Shown here one piece after another: positions 47,612 through 58,790 of a DNA stretch of 64,000 nt (its first letter is position 1; every line of letters begins with the position of its first letter). Source of the stretch: Oleispirillum sp965228165 (lineage in GTDB: Bacteria; Pseudomonadota; Alphaproteobacteria; Rhodospirillales; Rhodospirillaceae). The stretch is from assembly GCA_965228165.1 (NCBI GenBank), contig CBDDHB010000003.1, positions 1,674,001 through 1,738,000 on the forward strand, written 5' to 3'. The notes below the pieces were generated by a model. The model ran no database searches. It worked only from the letters and a program-made list of their open reading frames with translations, and was not told where the DNA came from. The translations under genes were made by a program, and so were the position numbers.

Positions 47612-50600
47612 GGCGTCTTGATCCAGTCCGTCGCCGCCAGAAGAGCCTTCGCGGTCGCGGCCTTGCCCAACATCGAGAAATGATCGCCGGGAGCCTCGAA
47701 CGCGGCGAAGCGTCCGGCGGCGAAGGGCCGCCACGCGGCGGCGCAATCGCCCCCGGCGGCGAGGCTCCCGGCGGCGCGAATCACCGCCACCGGGCAGGTC
47801 AGCGGCGCGTCCGGCGCATAGGCGGAAAAGGCGGCGCGCGCCTGCCGCCAGCGTTCGATCATCGGTGCGGCGGCGGCCTCATCGAGGCCCAGTTCGGTCA
47901 GGATGCGGGCGGCGGCCTTTGCGGTCTTCGCCCGCCTGCCGTGAACCTCCCACAGCCAGACGGACAGGTCGTCGCCGGTCGGAAGCCCGGGCAGGACGGC
48001 GGCGGGGAAGGAGTCCAGCAGCACCACGCCCGCCGGAGCGTCGCCGCGTCGGGTTCTCCGGAGGGCGATCTCGAAGGCCACCACGCCGCCCATCGACCAG
48101 CCGCCCAGGATCGGCGCGGCGGGGGTTTCGGCCAGCAGGCGGTCGGCCATTTCGGCGACGCTGGGGCAGCGCGGCAGATCGCCGAGCCGCACCCGCAGGC
48201 GATCCAGGCGGGCGGCCAGCGGGCGCAGGACGAGGCCCTCGCCGCCGATGCCGGGCAGAAGCAGCAGCTCCGCGCCGTCGGGCGACGCGTTCGGGTTCGC
48301 GGTTTTCCGCCGTTCCGCCAGATCGGCCAGGGTCGCGCCGTCCAGCAGTTCGGCGGCGGAGAGCGCCCGGCCCAGGACTTCTGGGGCGAGGGCGCTGGCG
48401 GTCAGGGCGTCCAGGGAGTGGCCGCCGTGCTCGGCGAAGGAACGCCCCGCGTCGATCGTTTCGGTCTTCATGACGCGTCGCCACAGCGCCGCCAGGGCGA
48501 GTTGCTCCGGCCCCTCGGGGGGGCGGGCGGCGGGCGCGGCGGTCCACCTTGCCGCTGGTGGTCAGCGGCAGGGCGTCGAGAATGCCGATGGCCGAGGGGA
48601 CCATCCACGACGGCAGGCGGCGGCGCGCCAGACGCAGCAGATCGTCCTGCCGCGCCGGGCCTTCCACCCACGCCACCAGACGGTCGCCGTCGAGGGCGGC
48701 GGCGGCGCGGCGGACGGCGGGATGGGCTTCCAGGGTGGCCTCGACCTCGCCCAGCTCGACGCGGAAGCCGCGCACCTGTACCTGATCGTCGATCCGCCCG
48801 AGAATTTCCAGATTGCCGTCGTCGCGCCGCCGCGCCAGATCGCCGGTGCGCAGCCAGCGTCGTTTCCCGTCGCCCGCTTCGTGCAGCGGGAATCGCGCCG
48901 CCGTCGCCTCCGGTTGCCGCCAGTATCCCTCGGCCAGACCGGCGCCGCCGATCCATAGTTCTCCGGCCACGCCGTCGGGTTGCGGGCGGCCCTCGCCGTC
49001 CAGCACCTGGGCTTCCTGGTTGGGCAGGGGCCGTCCCACCGGCAGCGAAGGCCTGTCCAACGCGCCGCCGTCGTCGCGCCACAGGGTGGAGGTGACGGCG
49101 CTTTCGGTCAGGCCGTAGGCGTTGATCAGGGGCACCCCCGCCGCCGCCCGCCGCCAGGCCGCCAGGGCGGCGGTTCCGGCGCGGTCGCCTCCGATCACCA
49201 CCAGCCGCACCGTGGGCGGCAGGCGCAGGCCCGTTTCCATCCGGTGGCCGAGCAGCGTCCAATAGGCGGTGGGCAGGTTGAGCACGGTCACTCCCTCGCG
49301 GGCGACGAACGCCAGGAAGGTTTCGGGCGTCAGGTCGAAGCCGTCGGGCAGGAGGACCGGCGTCGCCGCCGCGACCAGGGTCGGCAGCAGTTCCTCGATC
49401 ATCACGTCGAAACCGGGCGAGGCCATCTGCAACACCCGGTCCCGCTCGGTCAGGGCATAGGCGGCGGCCATCGTCGCCGCGTGGTTGAGCAGCGCGGCAT
49501 GCCCCACCGCCACCCCCTTCGGGGTTCCGGTGCTGCCCGAGGTATAGAAGATATAGGCGGTTCCGGAAGCCGCCGAGGGCGGCGGCGCGGCCCCGGCGTC
49601 GGGCAGCGCGGCGGGGTCGATGCAGCGGATCGCGGCGAAGGCCTCTCGCGCGTCGGTCGCCGGAAGCAACGCGCGGCGCGCGCCGGAATCCTCCAGGATC
49701 AGGCGCAGCCTGTCCTGCGGCAGGGCGGGGTCGAGGGGCAACGCCGTCCGGCCCGCCGCCCACACCCCCAGCAGCGCCGCGTTCAGGACGTCGCCGCGCG
49801 GCAGAACCAGGGCGACCGGCGCGTCGTCGGCGTCGCCGGACAAGGCCGCCGCGACGGCGGCGGCGCGGCGGGCGAGCGCCGGGAAACGCGTCCAATCCAC
49901 CAGGGCGAGAACGTTGGCGACCGGCGGCGTCGGCAGGCTCTCGCCCCGGCCCGCCGCCAGGGAAGCCGCCGTCGCCTCCGGGTCGAGCAGGACGATATCC
50001 CCCACCCGTCGGCATGTCCCCAGGCCTTCCAGGGCGCGCCCCGACACGGTGACGCCGAAGGCGACGTCCGGGGTGCCGCTCCACCGCGCCAGGACCACCG
50101 CCAGGGCGGCCTCGCACAGGATCGCCAGGGTCGCCCGCGCCGACGCGGCGGCGTCCAGCGCCGCCCGCGTCGCGGCGGCGTCCAGGACCAGCCGCCGGGC
50201 GCGGCGCTCCGTCGATCGTCCGGGTTTCTCGACGCCGAGTTCGCCGTTGCCCTGGTATCCGGCCAGATGGTTCCGCCACCACGCCTGGGACTCCGCGCGC
50301 GGGCGGTCGGCGATCCAGCGGGCGAAATCGCCGATCCGAGCGCCCCGTGGCGGCGGCGGCGCGCCGGAGCGCAGCGCGCCGTAAAGGGCGAACAGGCGGG
50401 AGATCAGCAGGGATTGCGACCAGCCGTCCAGCAGCAGGTGGTGGCAGGCGATGACGATCTCGTGGCGGCCCTCGGGTAGGGCGACGATGCGCAGGCGGAT
50501 CAACGGGCCGGAGGCCAGGTCGAATCCCCGCGCGCAGTCCTCGGCATAGGCGGCGTCGGCGCGGGCGGCGGCCTGGGCGGCGTCGCGGGCGGAAAAATCG

Positions 50601-50830
50601 TCGCGGACGATTTCCACCGGCGTCGTCTTGCGGATCGCCCCGTCCTCGCCGTCCAAAACCAGCCGCAGGGACGACTGTTCCGCGATCAGGCGCGTCCAGG
50701 CTTCGGCGAGAAGGGGGGCGCCCAGGCCCGACACCCCAGGCGGATCGCCTGTTGATAGGCGCCGCCGGCGCGACCGAACACCGCCATGCCGCGCTGCACC
50801 GGGGTCAGCGGGAAGCGATCTTCCTCGTCC
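47608..50830 (-). other. minus-arm NRPS part: C (truncated) - A - PCP - TE
   Basis: The C domain starts FPLTPVQRGMAVFG and has the active HHLLLDGWS. After VSGRALEG it runs within about 45 residues into the A domain, so the C-terminal lobe, including the usual DFGWG region, is missing. The A domain (about 48540-49930) has YTSGSTGTPKG, NAYGLTESAVTS, WLRTGDLARR and the A10 Lys in TTSGKVDRR. My manual pocket reading by GrsA numbering is D235 V236 E239 N278 V299 G301 A322 V330 T331 K517. The PCP has FAEHGGHSLDALT. The TE has LLLPGIGGEG and GGWSMGGVVAFE with His in PGDHFSMLG. E239 hints at a basic substrate such as Dab, Orn or Lys; this is uncertain. Confidence 0.78.
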
Positions 50831-53800
50831 GGATCGGCGGCGGGGCGGGGCGAGGGTTCCGGCGGGGCGGGGGACGGCGTCGGCGCGGCAGGCGCGGCGG
50901 AACCGCCCAGGCGCTGGGCGACCTCGGCGATGCTGGCGGCTCCGGCCAGCCCGGGGGGGCAGGGGGCCGAAGTCCTGTTCCAGGCGGCGCATCGCGTCCA
51001 TCAGCACCAGGGAATCCGCGCCGTAGTCGGCGAGCGGGCGGGCGGGGTCGAGGGAGGCGGCGGACATCCCCATGATCTCGGCGAAAATCGCCCGGACGCG
51101 GTGCGTCGGGTCGGCGGACGCAACGGCGGACGGCGTTGCCGACGCAGCGGAACCGCCCAGGCGCTGGGCGACCTCGGCGATGCTGGCGGCTCCGGCCAGC
51201 CCGGGGGGGCAGGGGGCCGAAGTCCTGTTCCAGGCGGCGCATCGCGTCCATCAGCACCAGGGAATCCGCGCCGTAGTCGGCGAGCGGGCGGGCGGGGTCG
51301 AGGGAGGCGGCGGACATCCCCATGATCTCGGCGAAGATCTGCTGGATGCGTTGGGTCGGGTCGGCGGGCCCCGGCGCGGCGGACGGCTTCGGCGCGGCGG
51401 GGGACGCGCCGCGCATCCGCCGGGCCGCCTCCGGCGCGATCTTCAGGGCCACCACCTGGTGCGCCGTCGCGGCGAGGGCGCGTTCGATCGCGCGCATCCC
51501 CTCGGGCGGTTCGATCGACAGCACCGACTGGGCGGCCATGCGGCGGGCGATCTCGGGATCGGTGCCGCCGCCGACGCTGCCCCAATAGCCCCAGTCGATC
51601 ACCTTGACCGGCCACGGCGCGCGCGCCTGCAACGATTGGGTCAGGGCGTCGATGAAGCCGCCGCCCGCGACGTAGTTGGCCTGCCCGGCGCTGGCCGAAA
51701 TCGCCGCCACCGACGACATGAACAGCAGGGCGTCCAGGGGACGGTTCCACAAGGCGCGGACCAGGGCCAGGGAGCCCCTGGACTTGACCTCGAAGGCCGC
51801 CAGGATGTCGGCGTCGGAGAGGCGGGCGAGGGTGCCGTCGCGCAGCACCATGGCGGAATGAACGGCGACGGAAATCTCGCCGAAGCGATCGACCGCGGCG
51901 GCCACCGCGGCGGTCATCGCGGCTTCGTCGGCGGCGTCGGCGGAGAGGTACAGGACGTCGCCGCCCGCCGCGCGAATCTCGGCGATGCGGGCGTTCAGGG
52001 CGTCGTCGGCGGGGCGGCGTCCGATCCAGGTGAGGCGCGCGCCGCAGCGTTCCGCCAGATGGCGGCTCAAGGAAAATCCGATGCCGCCGTTGCCGCCGAC
52101 GATCAGGACATGGCCGCCCTGCCGCCAGGGCGTCGCGCCGTCCGGCAAGGTCAGAGGGGCGAGGTCGAGTTGCCAGCGTCCGTCCCGCCGCAGCGCGATG
52201 TCCTGGCCGTCGCGTTGCGCGGCTTCGGCCAGCAGGCGGGGGACCAACTCGGCGGGGGAATCGTCGGGCAGAACGTCGATCACGGTCAGGCGCGCCGTCG
52301 CCTCGCGCGCCGCGACGCGGGCCATTCCAGACAGGGCGGCGGCGGTCGGGGACGGAACCTCGCCGTCGGCGACGCGCCGCGCGCCGCGCGTCACCACCCA
52401 CACCGCCGCCGGTCCGGTCAGCAGGGGGCGCAGGATCGCCGCCAGATCCAGCACCGCCCGCGCCGGAGCCTCGGGGTCGCCGTCGTCCACCGGCGGCGGC
52501 GTCACGATGATCCCGGCGGCGTCGCCGGGGATGGCGCGATCGGTGATCAGGCGGGCGTCGGCGGCGGCCAGGGCGGCGGCCCAGGCGTCGCCGGGCGCGG
52601 CGACCACCGCCAGGGGGCCGGAGATCGCCGGGGCGGCGGCGGACGGCGCGCTTCGCCAGCAGGTTTGCCAGAACATCTCGTCCAGGTCCGCCGCCGACGG
52701 CGTCGGCGGTGTGACCGCCGCCGCGCCCGCCGTCAGTTCCGGCCAATAGCGTTCGCGGGCGAAGGGATAGGTAGGCAGGTGCAGCCGCCGCAACGGCGCG
52801 TCGCCGCGCCAGCGTCGCCAATCGACCCGCGCGCCGTCGGCCCAGGCGGCGGCCAGGGCGGCGGCGTCGCCGGTCGCCAGGGCGTCGTCGGCGCGGGCGT
52901 CGGCCTTGACGTCGGTCCGACCGCCGCGCCGCCAGTCGCCGCTTTCGCCATTGGCGAAGGCTTCCAGGCGGGCGCGCAGACGGGCGCGGTCGGCGGCGAC
53001 GAAGGCGACCCGTTGGTCCATGGCGTCGCGGCCGACTTGCAGGGTGAAGGCGGCGTCGTGGATCAGCCAGGGGTGGTCGTCCCGCGCGTCCAGCCAGTTC
53101 AGCAGGTCGCGGGCGCGGGCGGTCAGCCGGTCGTCGGAAAGGGCCGACAGGACGACGATGACCGGACGGCCGGGCGGCTGGCCGCGCGGGGTTTCCCGCA
53201 GCGGCGATTCCTCGATCAGGACATGCGCGTTGGAGCCGCCCGCGCCGAAGGCGCTGACGCTGGCGATGCGCGGCGCATCGACGCCGTCGCGGCGGACGCG
53301 GGGCCACGGTTCGCGGCCTTGCAGCACCCGCAGGGACAATCCGGAAAAGTCGATGTTCGGGTTCAGGCGCTCGGAATGCAGGCTGGGGACCAGTTCGCCG
53401 TGGTCCATCTGCAACAGCACCTTGGCCAATCCGGCGATGCCGGAGGCTCCCTCCAGGTGGCCGATGTTGGATTTCACCGAACCGATCGCCAGCGGCGGGC
53501 AGCCGTCGCGGCGCGGCCCGAGGGCGCGGGCGAGGCCGTTGATTTCGATGGGGTCGCCCAACGCGGTGCCGGTGCCGTGGGCTTCCACGTAGGTGATGTC
53601 GGCGGGATCGACGGCGGCGTTCTTCAGCGCGGCGGAAATCGCCGCCGCCTGGGCGATCGGACTGGGGACGCTGTAGCCGCCGACACGTCCGCCGTGGGTC
53701 AGCGCGCTGCCGCGAATCACCCCCCGGATCGGGTCGCGGTCGGCGATCGCGGCGGCCAGCGGTTTCAACAGCACCGCCCCCACGCCCTCGCCTGGCACGT

Positions 53801-55448
53801 AGCCGTCGCCGCCCTCGCCGAAGCTGCGGCAACGCCCGTCTGTGGACAGGAAGCGCCCCTGCGACAGCAACAGGTGTTTGTTCTGGTGTAGGGTCAGGTT
53901 GACGCCGCCCGCGATGGCGAGGTCGCATTCGCCGCCTTTGATCGCGTTGCAGGCCAGGTGCAGCGCGGTCAGCGACGACGAGCACATGGTGTCCAGGGTC
54001 ATGCTGGGACCGATCAGGTCCAGGGCGTGGCTGACCCGATTCGCCACCGAGGCATGGAACGAGAACAGCGCCAACGGGTTGCCGCGCTGTGTTTCTTCGA
54101 TCCCGAAGAATTGATAGTCGCCGTACATGGTTCCGGCATAGACGCCGACGCTGCGTCCGCACAGGGTTTCCGGCGCGATGCCCGCGTCCTCGATGCAGGC
54201 GTGGGCGGCTTCCAGGAACAGCCTCTCCTGCGGGTCCATGAAGGCGGCGGTGCGGGGCGGGATGCGGAAAAAGCGCGGATCGAATTTGTCGACGTCGGAA
54301 AGAAAGCTGCCCCACTTCGCATAGATGCTGCCGTAGCGTCCCTTGTCGGGGACGTAGAGCCGCCGCCAGTCGAAGCGGTCGAGGGGGATTTCCTCGATAC
54401 AGTCGAGGCCCGCGCACAGGTTGCGCCAGAACTGCTCCAGGGTGTCGGCCTTGGGGAAGCGTCCGGCCAGACCGATCACCGCGATGCCGTCGCCGATGTC
54501 CGTCGGGGCGGCGGCGGCGGTTGCCGGGGCCGGGACGGACGGCGCGTCGGCGAAGGCGGCGGCGTGGGTCTGACCCAGATATTCGGCCAGCGCCTCGGGG
54601 GTGCGGTATTCGAAGAACAGGGTCTTGGGCAGATCGCCCAGGCGGCGTTCCAGGGTGCGGGTGAGTTGCACCGACAGCACCGAATCGACGCCCAGTTCCT
54701 CGAATGCGGCGTCGGCGAACAGTTCGGCGGCGTCCATCCGCAGTTCGTCGGCCAGGATGGACAGCAGCCAGTCCAGAGCCTTGTTCCGTCGGCTTTCGCC
54801 GCTGCCGCCGGGTGCGTCGGCATAGCCCAGAATCGACACGCAGACCGCGCCGTCCATCCGCGTCAGAAGCAGGTTGACCGCGCCGTCGGGACCGGCGCGG
54901 CGGGCATGGATCAGCATTCGCGGCGACAGGGGGCGGTGCACCGCCAGCGCGCCGATTCCGGTGGCGACGCGCGGCCCGGCATCGCCGTTTCCGGCGGTCC
55001 AGGCGGCGGCGAGGGCAAGGGTTTCCAGCGCTTCGGGCGGCAGGGACAGGCCGTCGCCGACGCCGGTCAGTCGCAATTCCGCCAGGGCCTGACGGTCGCC
55101 CCGCCATCCGGCGGCGACGGCGGGATGGGAAAGGGCGGTCAGCGGCAGCGGGCAATCGCGTCGCGCCGTCGCGACGTCCAGGGCGGGCGGGGCGGGCGGC
55201 GGGTCCAGCCAGACTTCGCCCGCCGCGACGGGAGCGGTCGGGGAACCGACGGAAAAGCGCAGGCGGCGGCCCGCGCCGGTCAAGGTCGCCGCCGAGGCGG
55301 CGGGCGCTTCGTCCGGCGCGGCGCGCAGTTCGCAGCGGACCAGGGTGATCGCCGCCGGGTCTTGCGCCGCGATGCGGGCGACGACCGTGCTCAAGGCGCG
55401 AAGGGCGCTGCCGTCGGGACGACTGGGCGGGGAAGGTGTCGGCGTCAC
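47608..55448 (-). CDS. hybrid PKS-NRPS, minus-strand arm: DH-like-ACP / KS-KR-ACP-ACP / C-A-PCP-TE (frame breaks)
   Basis: It starts at GTG 55448 with AAGGAA about 9 bp upstream. Reading downward: DH-like remnant, ACP, KS8, KR, tandem ACPs, condensation domain, adenylation domain, PCP and a terminal thioesterase. This is the chain-ending half of the assembly line. The final PKS intermediate would be condensed with one amino acid and released by the TE as an acid or macrocycle. The frame breaks inside both tandem ACPs (C7 runs), near 50718 in the C domain and near 48520 before the PCP. It converges on the plus-strand PKS, so the two proteins must dock: the plus arm ends KS-DH and this one opens with DH-like-ACP. 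Confidence 0.85.
50897..51085 (-). repeat. ACP repeat copy, distal (identical to 51147-51335)
   Basis: A 189-bp stretch that encodes most of an ACP and matches 51147-51335 base for base in my comparison, with the copies 250 bp apart. Both contain the same run of seven G/C, one more than the reading frame needs. Tandem ACPs are common in trans-AT PKSs, but perfect nucleotide identity means recent duplication, gene conversion or an assembly duplication. Confidence 0.9.
51147..51335 (-). repeat. ACP repeat copy, proximal (identical to 50897-51085)
   Basis: The first of the two tandem ACPs in translation order, directly after the KR. It encodes MGMSAASLDPARPLADYG and the phosphopantetheine serine of GADSLVLM. 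The flanks diverge immediately outside the 189-bp core. Confidence 0.9.
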
Positions 55449-55684
55449 TCCGGGTGTTCCTTGCGAACGGACGGCGCGCGGACGGCGCGCGATGGCGGTG
55501 GCCCCAGGAAGGCGAAGTGTACCCCGTCGCCGCCGCCTCGCGCCAGAGCGGAATCGTGATGCGGCAAAAGATGTTACGGGTTGCGCGCGAACCGGGACGG
55601 GGGGCGCGGCGGGCGGTCGGCGTCTTGCGAAGATGGCGCGAGTTTGGGCGAATTCCGGAAGATTTTCTCGTTCGCCAAGATCAT

Positions 55685-55700
55685 GCGCAATTTCTTGCGC
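55685..55700. promoter_or_regulatory. inverted repeat upstream of gabD
   Basis: A perfect 6-bp dyad, GCGCAA-TTTC-TTGCGC, 20 bp before the AT-rich palindrome at 55721. It is a possible second operator or part of the promoter. A similar TTTGCGCA string lies upstream of the transporter operator near 58760, without the full symmetry. Confidence 0.4.
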
Positions 55701-55720
55701 GGTCGCGGCGCGGCGCTCTT

Positions 55721-55736
55721 GTCTAATTTTTTAAAC
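55721..55736. promoter_or_regulatory. AT-rich palindromic operator-like site, gabD copy
   Basis: GTCTAATTTTTTAAAC, 45 bp before the gabD start. It matches the perfect palindrome at 58791-58806 in 13 of 16 positions, with the outer arms conserved. In a genome this GC-rich, two such sites before functionally linked operons suggest one regulator. The regulator is not identified in the window. Confidence 0.6.
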
Positions 55737-55780
55737 AGGGATAGCCTGATCGCATCGAATTCCGAACCCGCGAGGACGCC

Positions 55781-57244
55781 ATGACCCTTCTGCAAGATTC
55801 CACCCTTCTGCGCGACCGCGCCTTCGTCGATGGCGCGTGGGTCGCCGCCGCCTCGGGCGCGTCCTTCGCGGTGACCGATCCCGCCACCGGGGCGGAGATC
55901 GGGTGGGTTCCCGACATGGACGGGGCCGACGCCGACGCGGCGATCGCCGCCGCCGACGCCGCCTTCCCCGCCTGGGCGGCGAAGACCGCCAAGGAACGCG
56001 CCGCGATCCTGCGCAAGTGGTACGAACTGATCCTCGCCGCCGCCGACGATCTGGCCGCCCTGATGACCGCCGAACAGGGCAAGCCCCTGGCCGAGGCGAA
56101 GGGCGAGGTGGTCTATGGCGCGTCCTTCGTCGAGTGGTTCGCCGAGGAAGGCAAGCGGGTCTATGGCGACGTCATCCCGGCGCACAAGACCGACGCCCGC
56201 ATCGTCGTCCTGAAGCAGCCGATCGGCGTCGTCGCCGCGATCACCCCGTGGAACTTTCCGGTGGCGATGATCACCCGCAAGGTCGCCCCGGCGCTGGCCG
56301 CTGGCTGCACCGCCGTGGTCAAGCCGGCGGGCGACACGCCGCTTTCCGCCCTCGCCCTGGCCGCGCTGGCGGAACGGGCGGGGCTGCCGAAGGGGGTGTT
56401 CAACGTCGTCACCGCGCATCGCGGCGCGCCGATCGGCAAGGCGATGTACGACAGCCCGCTGGTGCGCAAACTGTCCTTCACCGGCTCGACCGAGGTCGGC
56501 AAGCTGTTGATCCGCGATTGCGCCGCGACGGTGAAGAAGGTGAGCATGGAGCTGGGCGGCAACGCGCCGTTCATCGTCTTCGACGACGCCGATCTGGATG
56601 CGGCGGTGGTCGGCGCGATGGCCTCGAAATACCGCAACGCCGGGCAGACCTGCGTCTGCGCCAACCGCTTCCTGGTGCAGGACGGCATCCATGACGCCTT
56701 CGCCGCGAAGCTGGCCGAGGCGGTGGCGGGCCTGAAGGTCGGCAACGGCATGCAGCCGGGGGTGACCCAGGGGCCGCTGATCAACCGAGCGGCGGTGGCG
56801 AAGGTCGAGGGGCTGGTCGCCGACGCCCTGGCCAAGGGGGCGACGGCGATGTGCGGCGGCGCTCGCGTCGCGGGCGAGGGCACCTTCTTCCAGCCGACCA
56901 TTCTGACCGGCGCGACCCCGGACATGGAGATTTTCGCCGAGGAAATCTTCGGCCCGGTGGCGGTTCTCTATCGCTTCTCGACCGAGGCCGAGGCGATCGC
57001 CATCGCCAACGACACCCGCTTCGGCCTGGCCGCCTATTTCTATGCCCGCGACGTGGGGCGGATCTTCCGCGTCGCCGAGGCCCTGGAATACGGCATCGTC
57101 GGCATCAACGAAGGGATCATTTCCACCGCCGAGGCTCCCTTCGGCGGGGTCAAGCAATCCGGCCTCGGGCGCGAAGGCTCGAAGTACGGCATCGAGGATT
57201 TCCTCGTCATCAAATACCTCTGCTTGGGCGGCCTTGCCGGCTGA
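55781..57244 (+). CDS. gabD: NAD(P)-dependent succinate-semialdehyde dehydrogenase
   Basis: A 487-residue aldehyde dehydrogenase of the GabD subgroup, which oxidises succinate semialdehyde to succinate. Seen: ITPWNFPVAMITRKVAPALAAG, VKPAGDTPLSALALA, the coenzyme-binding FTGSTEVGKLL, the catalytic Glu in MELGGNAPFIVFDDAD and the catalytic Cys in GQTCVCANRFLVQ. The C-terminus has EAPFGGVKQSGLGREGSKYGIEDFL. It is 28 bp ahead of gabT and probably in one transcript: transamination of GABA followed by oxidation feeds the TCA cycle. The frame is intact. Confidence 0.93.
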   Translation: MTLLQDSTLLRDRAFVDGAWVAAASGASFAVTDPATGAEIGWVPDMDGADADAAIAAADAAFPAWAAKTAKERAAILRKWYELILAAADDLAALMTAEQGKPLAEAKGEVVYGASFVEWFAEEGKRVYGDVIPAHKTDARIVVLKQPIGVVAAITPWNFPVAMITRKVAPALAAGCTAVVKPAGDTPLSALALAALAERAGLPKGVFNVVTAHRGAPIGKAMYDSPLVRKLSFTGSTEVGKLLIRDCAATVKKVSMELGGNAPFIVFDDADLDAAVVGAMASKYRNAGQTCVCANRFLVQDGIHDAFAAKLAEAVAGLKVGNGMQPGVTQGPLINRAAVAKVEGLVADALAKGATAMCGGARVAGEGTFFQPTILTGATPDMEIFAEEIFGPVAVLYRFSTEAEAIAIANDTRFGLAAYFYARDVGRIFRVAEALEYGIVGINEGIISTAEAPFGGVKQSGLGREGSKYGIEDFLVIKYLCLGGLAG

Positions 57245-57272
57245 GCGACGGAATCACAGGAGAAAGCACGTC

Positions 57273-58551
57273 ATGTCCAAGTCCAGCAACGCCGCCTTGC
57301 AGACGCGGCGCGAGGCCGCGGTGCCGCGCGGCGTTTCCACCAACCAGCCGGTCTTCGCCGCGCGCGCCGAAAACGGCGAAATCTGGGACGTCGAGGGCAA
57401 GCGCTACATCGACTTCGCCAGCGGCATCGCGGTGCTCGCCACCGGCCACCGCCACCCCAAGGTGGTCGCGGCGGCGAAGGCGCAGTTGGACGATTTCGCC
57501 CACGTCTGCGTCCAGGTGACCCCCTACGAGCCCTATATCCGGTTGGCGGAGCGGCTGAACGCCCTGATGCCGGGGCCGGGGCCGAAGAAGTCGCTGTTCC
57601 TCAACTCCGGCGCCGAGGCGGTGGAAAACGCGGTGAAGATCGCCCGCATCGCCACCGGGCGTCCGGCGGTGGTGGCGTTCAACGGCGCCTTCCATGGGCG
57701 CACCCTGTTGACCGTCGCCCTGACCGGAAAGGTCGCGCCCTATAAGCTGGGCATCGCGCCGCTGCCGGGCGAGATCTATCACGTGCCGTTCCCCGACGCC
57801 TATCACGGCGTCAGAGTCGAGCAGTCGCTGAAGGCGATCGACGCCCTGTTCCGCGCCGACGTCGATCCCAATCGGGTCTGCGCCTTCATCGTCGAGCCGG
57901 TGCAGGGCGAGGGCGGCTTCAATCCGGTTCCGCCCGAGTTCATGCAGGCGTTGCGCAAAATCTGCGACACCCACGGCATCCTGTTGATCGTCGACGAAAT
58001 CCAGACCGGCTTCGGTCGCACCGGCAAGCTGTTCGCGGTGGAGCACACCGGCGTCGCCCCCGATCTGATGACGGTGGCGAAGTCGCTGGGCGGCGGCTTC
58101 CCGATCTCCGGCGTCGTCGGCAAGGCCGAGATCATGGACAAGCCGAATGTCGGCGCGGTCGGCGGCACCTATGGCGGTCATCCGATGTCCTGCGCCGCGG
58201 CTCTCGCCGTGCTCGACGTGATCGACGAGGAAAAACAAGACCATCGGCGCGATCATCGCCGGTCGCTTGCAGGCGATGGCGGCGAAGAACCAGTTCTCCT
58301 GCATCGGCGACATTCGCGGCCTGGGCGCGATGCTGGCGATGGAACTGGTCAAGGATCGCGTCACCCGCGAGCCCGATCCCGACCTGACCAAGGCGCTGGT
58401 CGCCAAGGCGGCGGAGAAGGGGCTGGTGGCGCTGACCTGCGGCGTCTTCGGCAACGCGGTGCGCTTCCTGCCCGCCCTGACCATGCCGGAAGAGCAGGTG
58501 AAGGAGGGTATGGACATCCTGGAGGCCGCCCTTTCCGAACTGGTCGCCTGA
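57273..58551 (+). CDS. gabT: 4-aminobutyrate aminotransferase (A-run frameshift)
   Basis: A class III aminotransferase converting GABA and 2-oxoglutarate to succinate semialdehyde and glutamate. Seen: NSGAEAVENAVKIAR, FNGAFHGRTLL, VEPVQGEGGF, VDEIQTGFGRTGK and the PLP lysine in TVAKSLGGGFP. A run of five A at about 58230-58234 shifts the frame; with four A the protein reads on (KTIGAIIAGRLQAMAAK...) to the stop at 58551, about 425 residues in all. AGGAGA lies 10 bp before ATG 57273. A perfect terminator follows at 58615. Confidence 0.9.
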
Positions 58552-58614
58552 GTCGCTCGCCGAATCGCCCCCTTGCGCGGGGGCGGATGACCTCGAATCC
58601 GGCCCTGCCGGAGA

Positions 58615-58647
58615 CGGGCCCGGAGATTTTCTCCGGGCCCGTTTTTT
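58615..58647 (+). terminator. rho-independent terminator after gabDT
   Basis: A perfect 12-bp stem (CGGGCCCGGAGA with TCTCCGGGCCCG) around a TTT loop, followed by six T. It ends the gabD-gabT transcript 64 bp after the gabT stop. Confidence 0.93.
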
Positions 58648-58790
58648 GTTCACCGTCCGGGGCGTTTTCCGCCTTCCGCCCGCACGGCGGCGGGGAGTCG
58701 GCGGGCTGCGTTCGGACGCGGCAAACGAACAGAATTTAGGCAGAAAATGGGTTTTTGCATTTGCGCACAAAAAAGAAGCGAAAGCCGCTT

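Larger units (their letters stand above)
50890..55448 (-). other. minus-arm PKS part: DH-like - ACP - KS8 - KR - ACP - ACP
   Basis: Residues about 1-215 resemble the second half of a DH (GDRQALAELRLTGVGDGL, a closing LLLTRMDGAVCVSILGY) without a catalytic His, and with LPPEALETLALA in place of LxPxxxDxxxQ. An ACP follows (FEELGVDSVLSVQL, near 54670). KS8 (about 53205-54490) is intact: DTMCSSSLTALHL, EAHGTGTALGDP and KSNIGHLEG. The KR (about 51420-52690) is complete, with VLIVGGNGGIGFSLS and the Ser/Tyr pair in FMSSVAAISASAGQANYVAG. Two ACPs with YGADSLVLMDAM follow. The N-terminal DH-like segment probably completes the module whose KS and DH end the plus arm. Confidence 0.8.
55449..55780. promoter_or_regulatory. 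divergent control region between PKS-NRPS and gabD
   Basis: 332 bp without a gene, between the GTG of the minus-strand PKS-NRPS and the ATG of gabD. The left part (55470-55600) is GC-rich and holds the PKS-NRPS leader, with a short direct repeat of GGACGGCGCGC. The right part (55660-55740) is AT-richer and contains two dyads, listed separately. I cannot place a reliable -35/-10 box by eye. Confidence 0.5.

Noticed and set aside
50897..51335. Mobile element or CRISPR-like repeat
   Set aside because: The two 189-bp copies encode ACP domains in frame with the synthase (allowing for the extra base) and have no terminal repeats or spacers.
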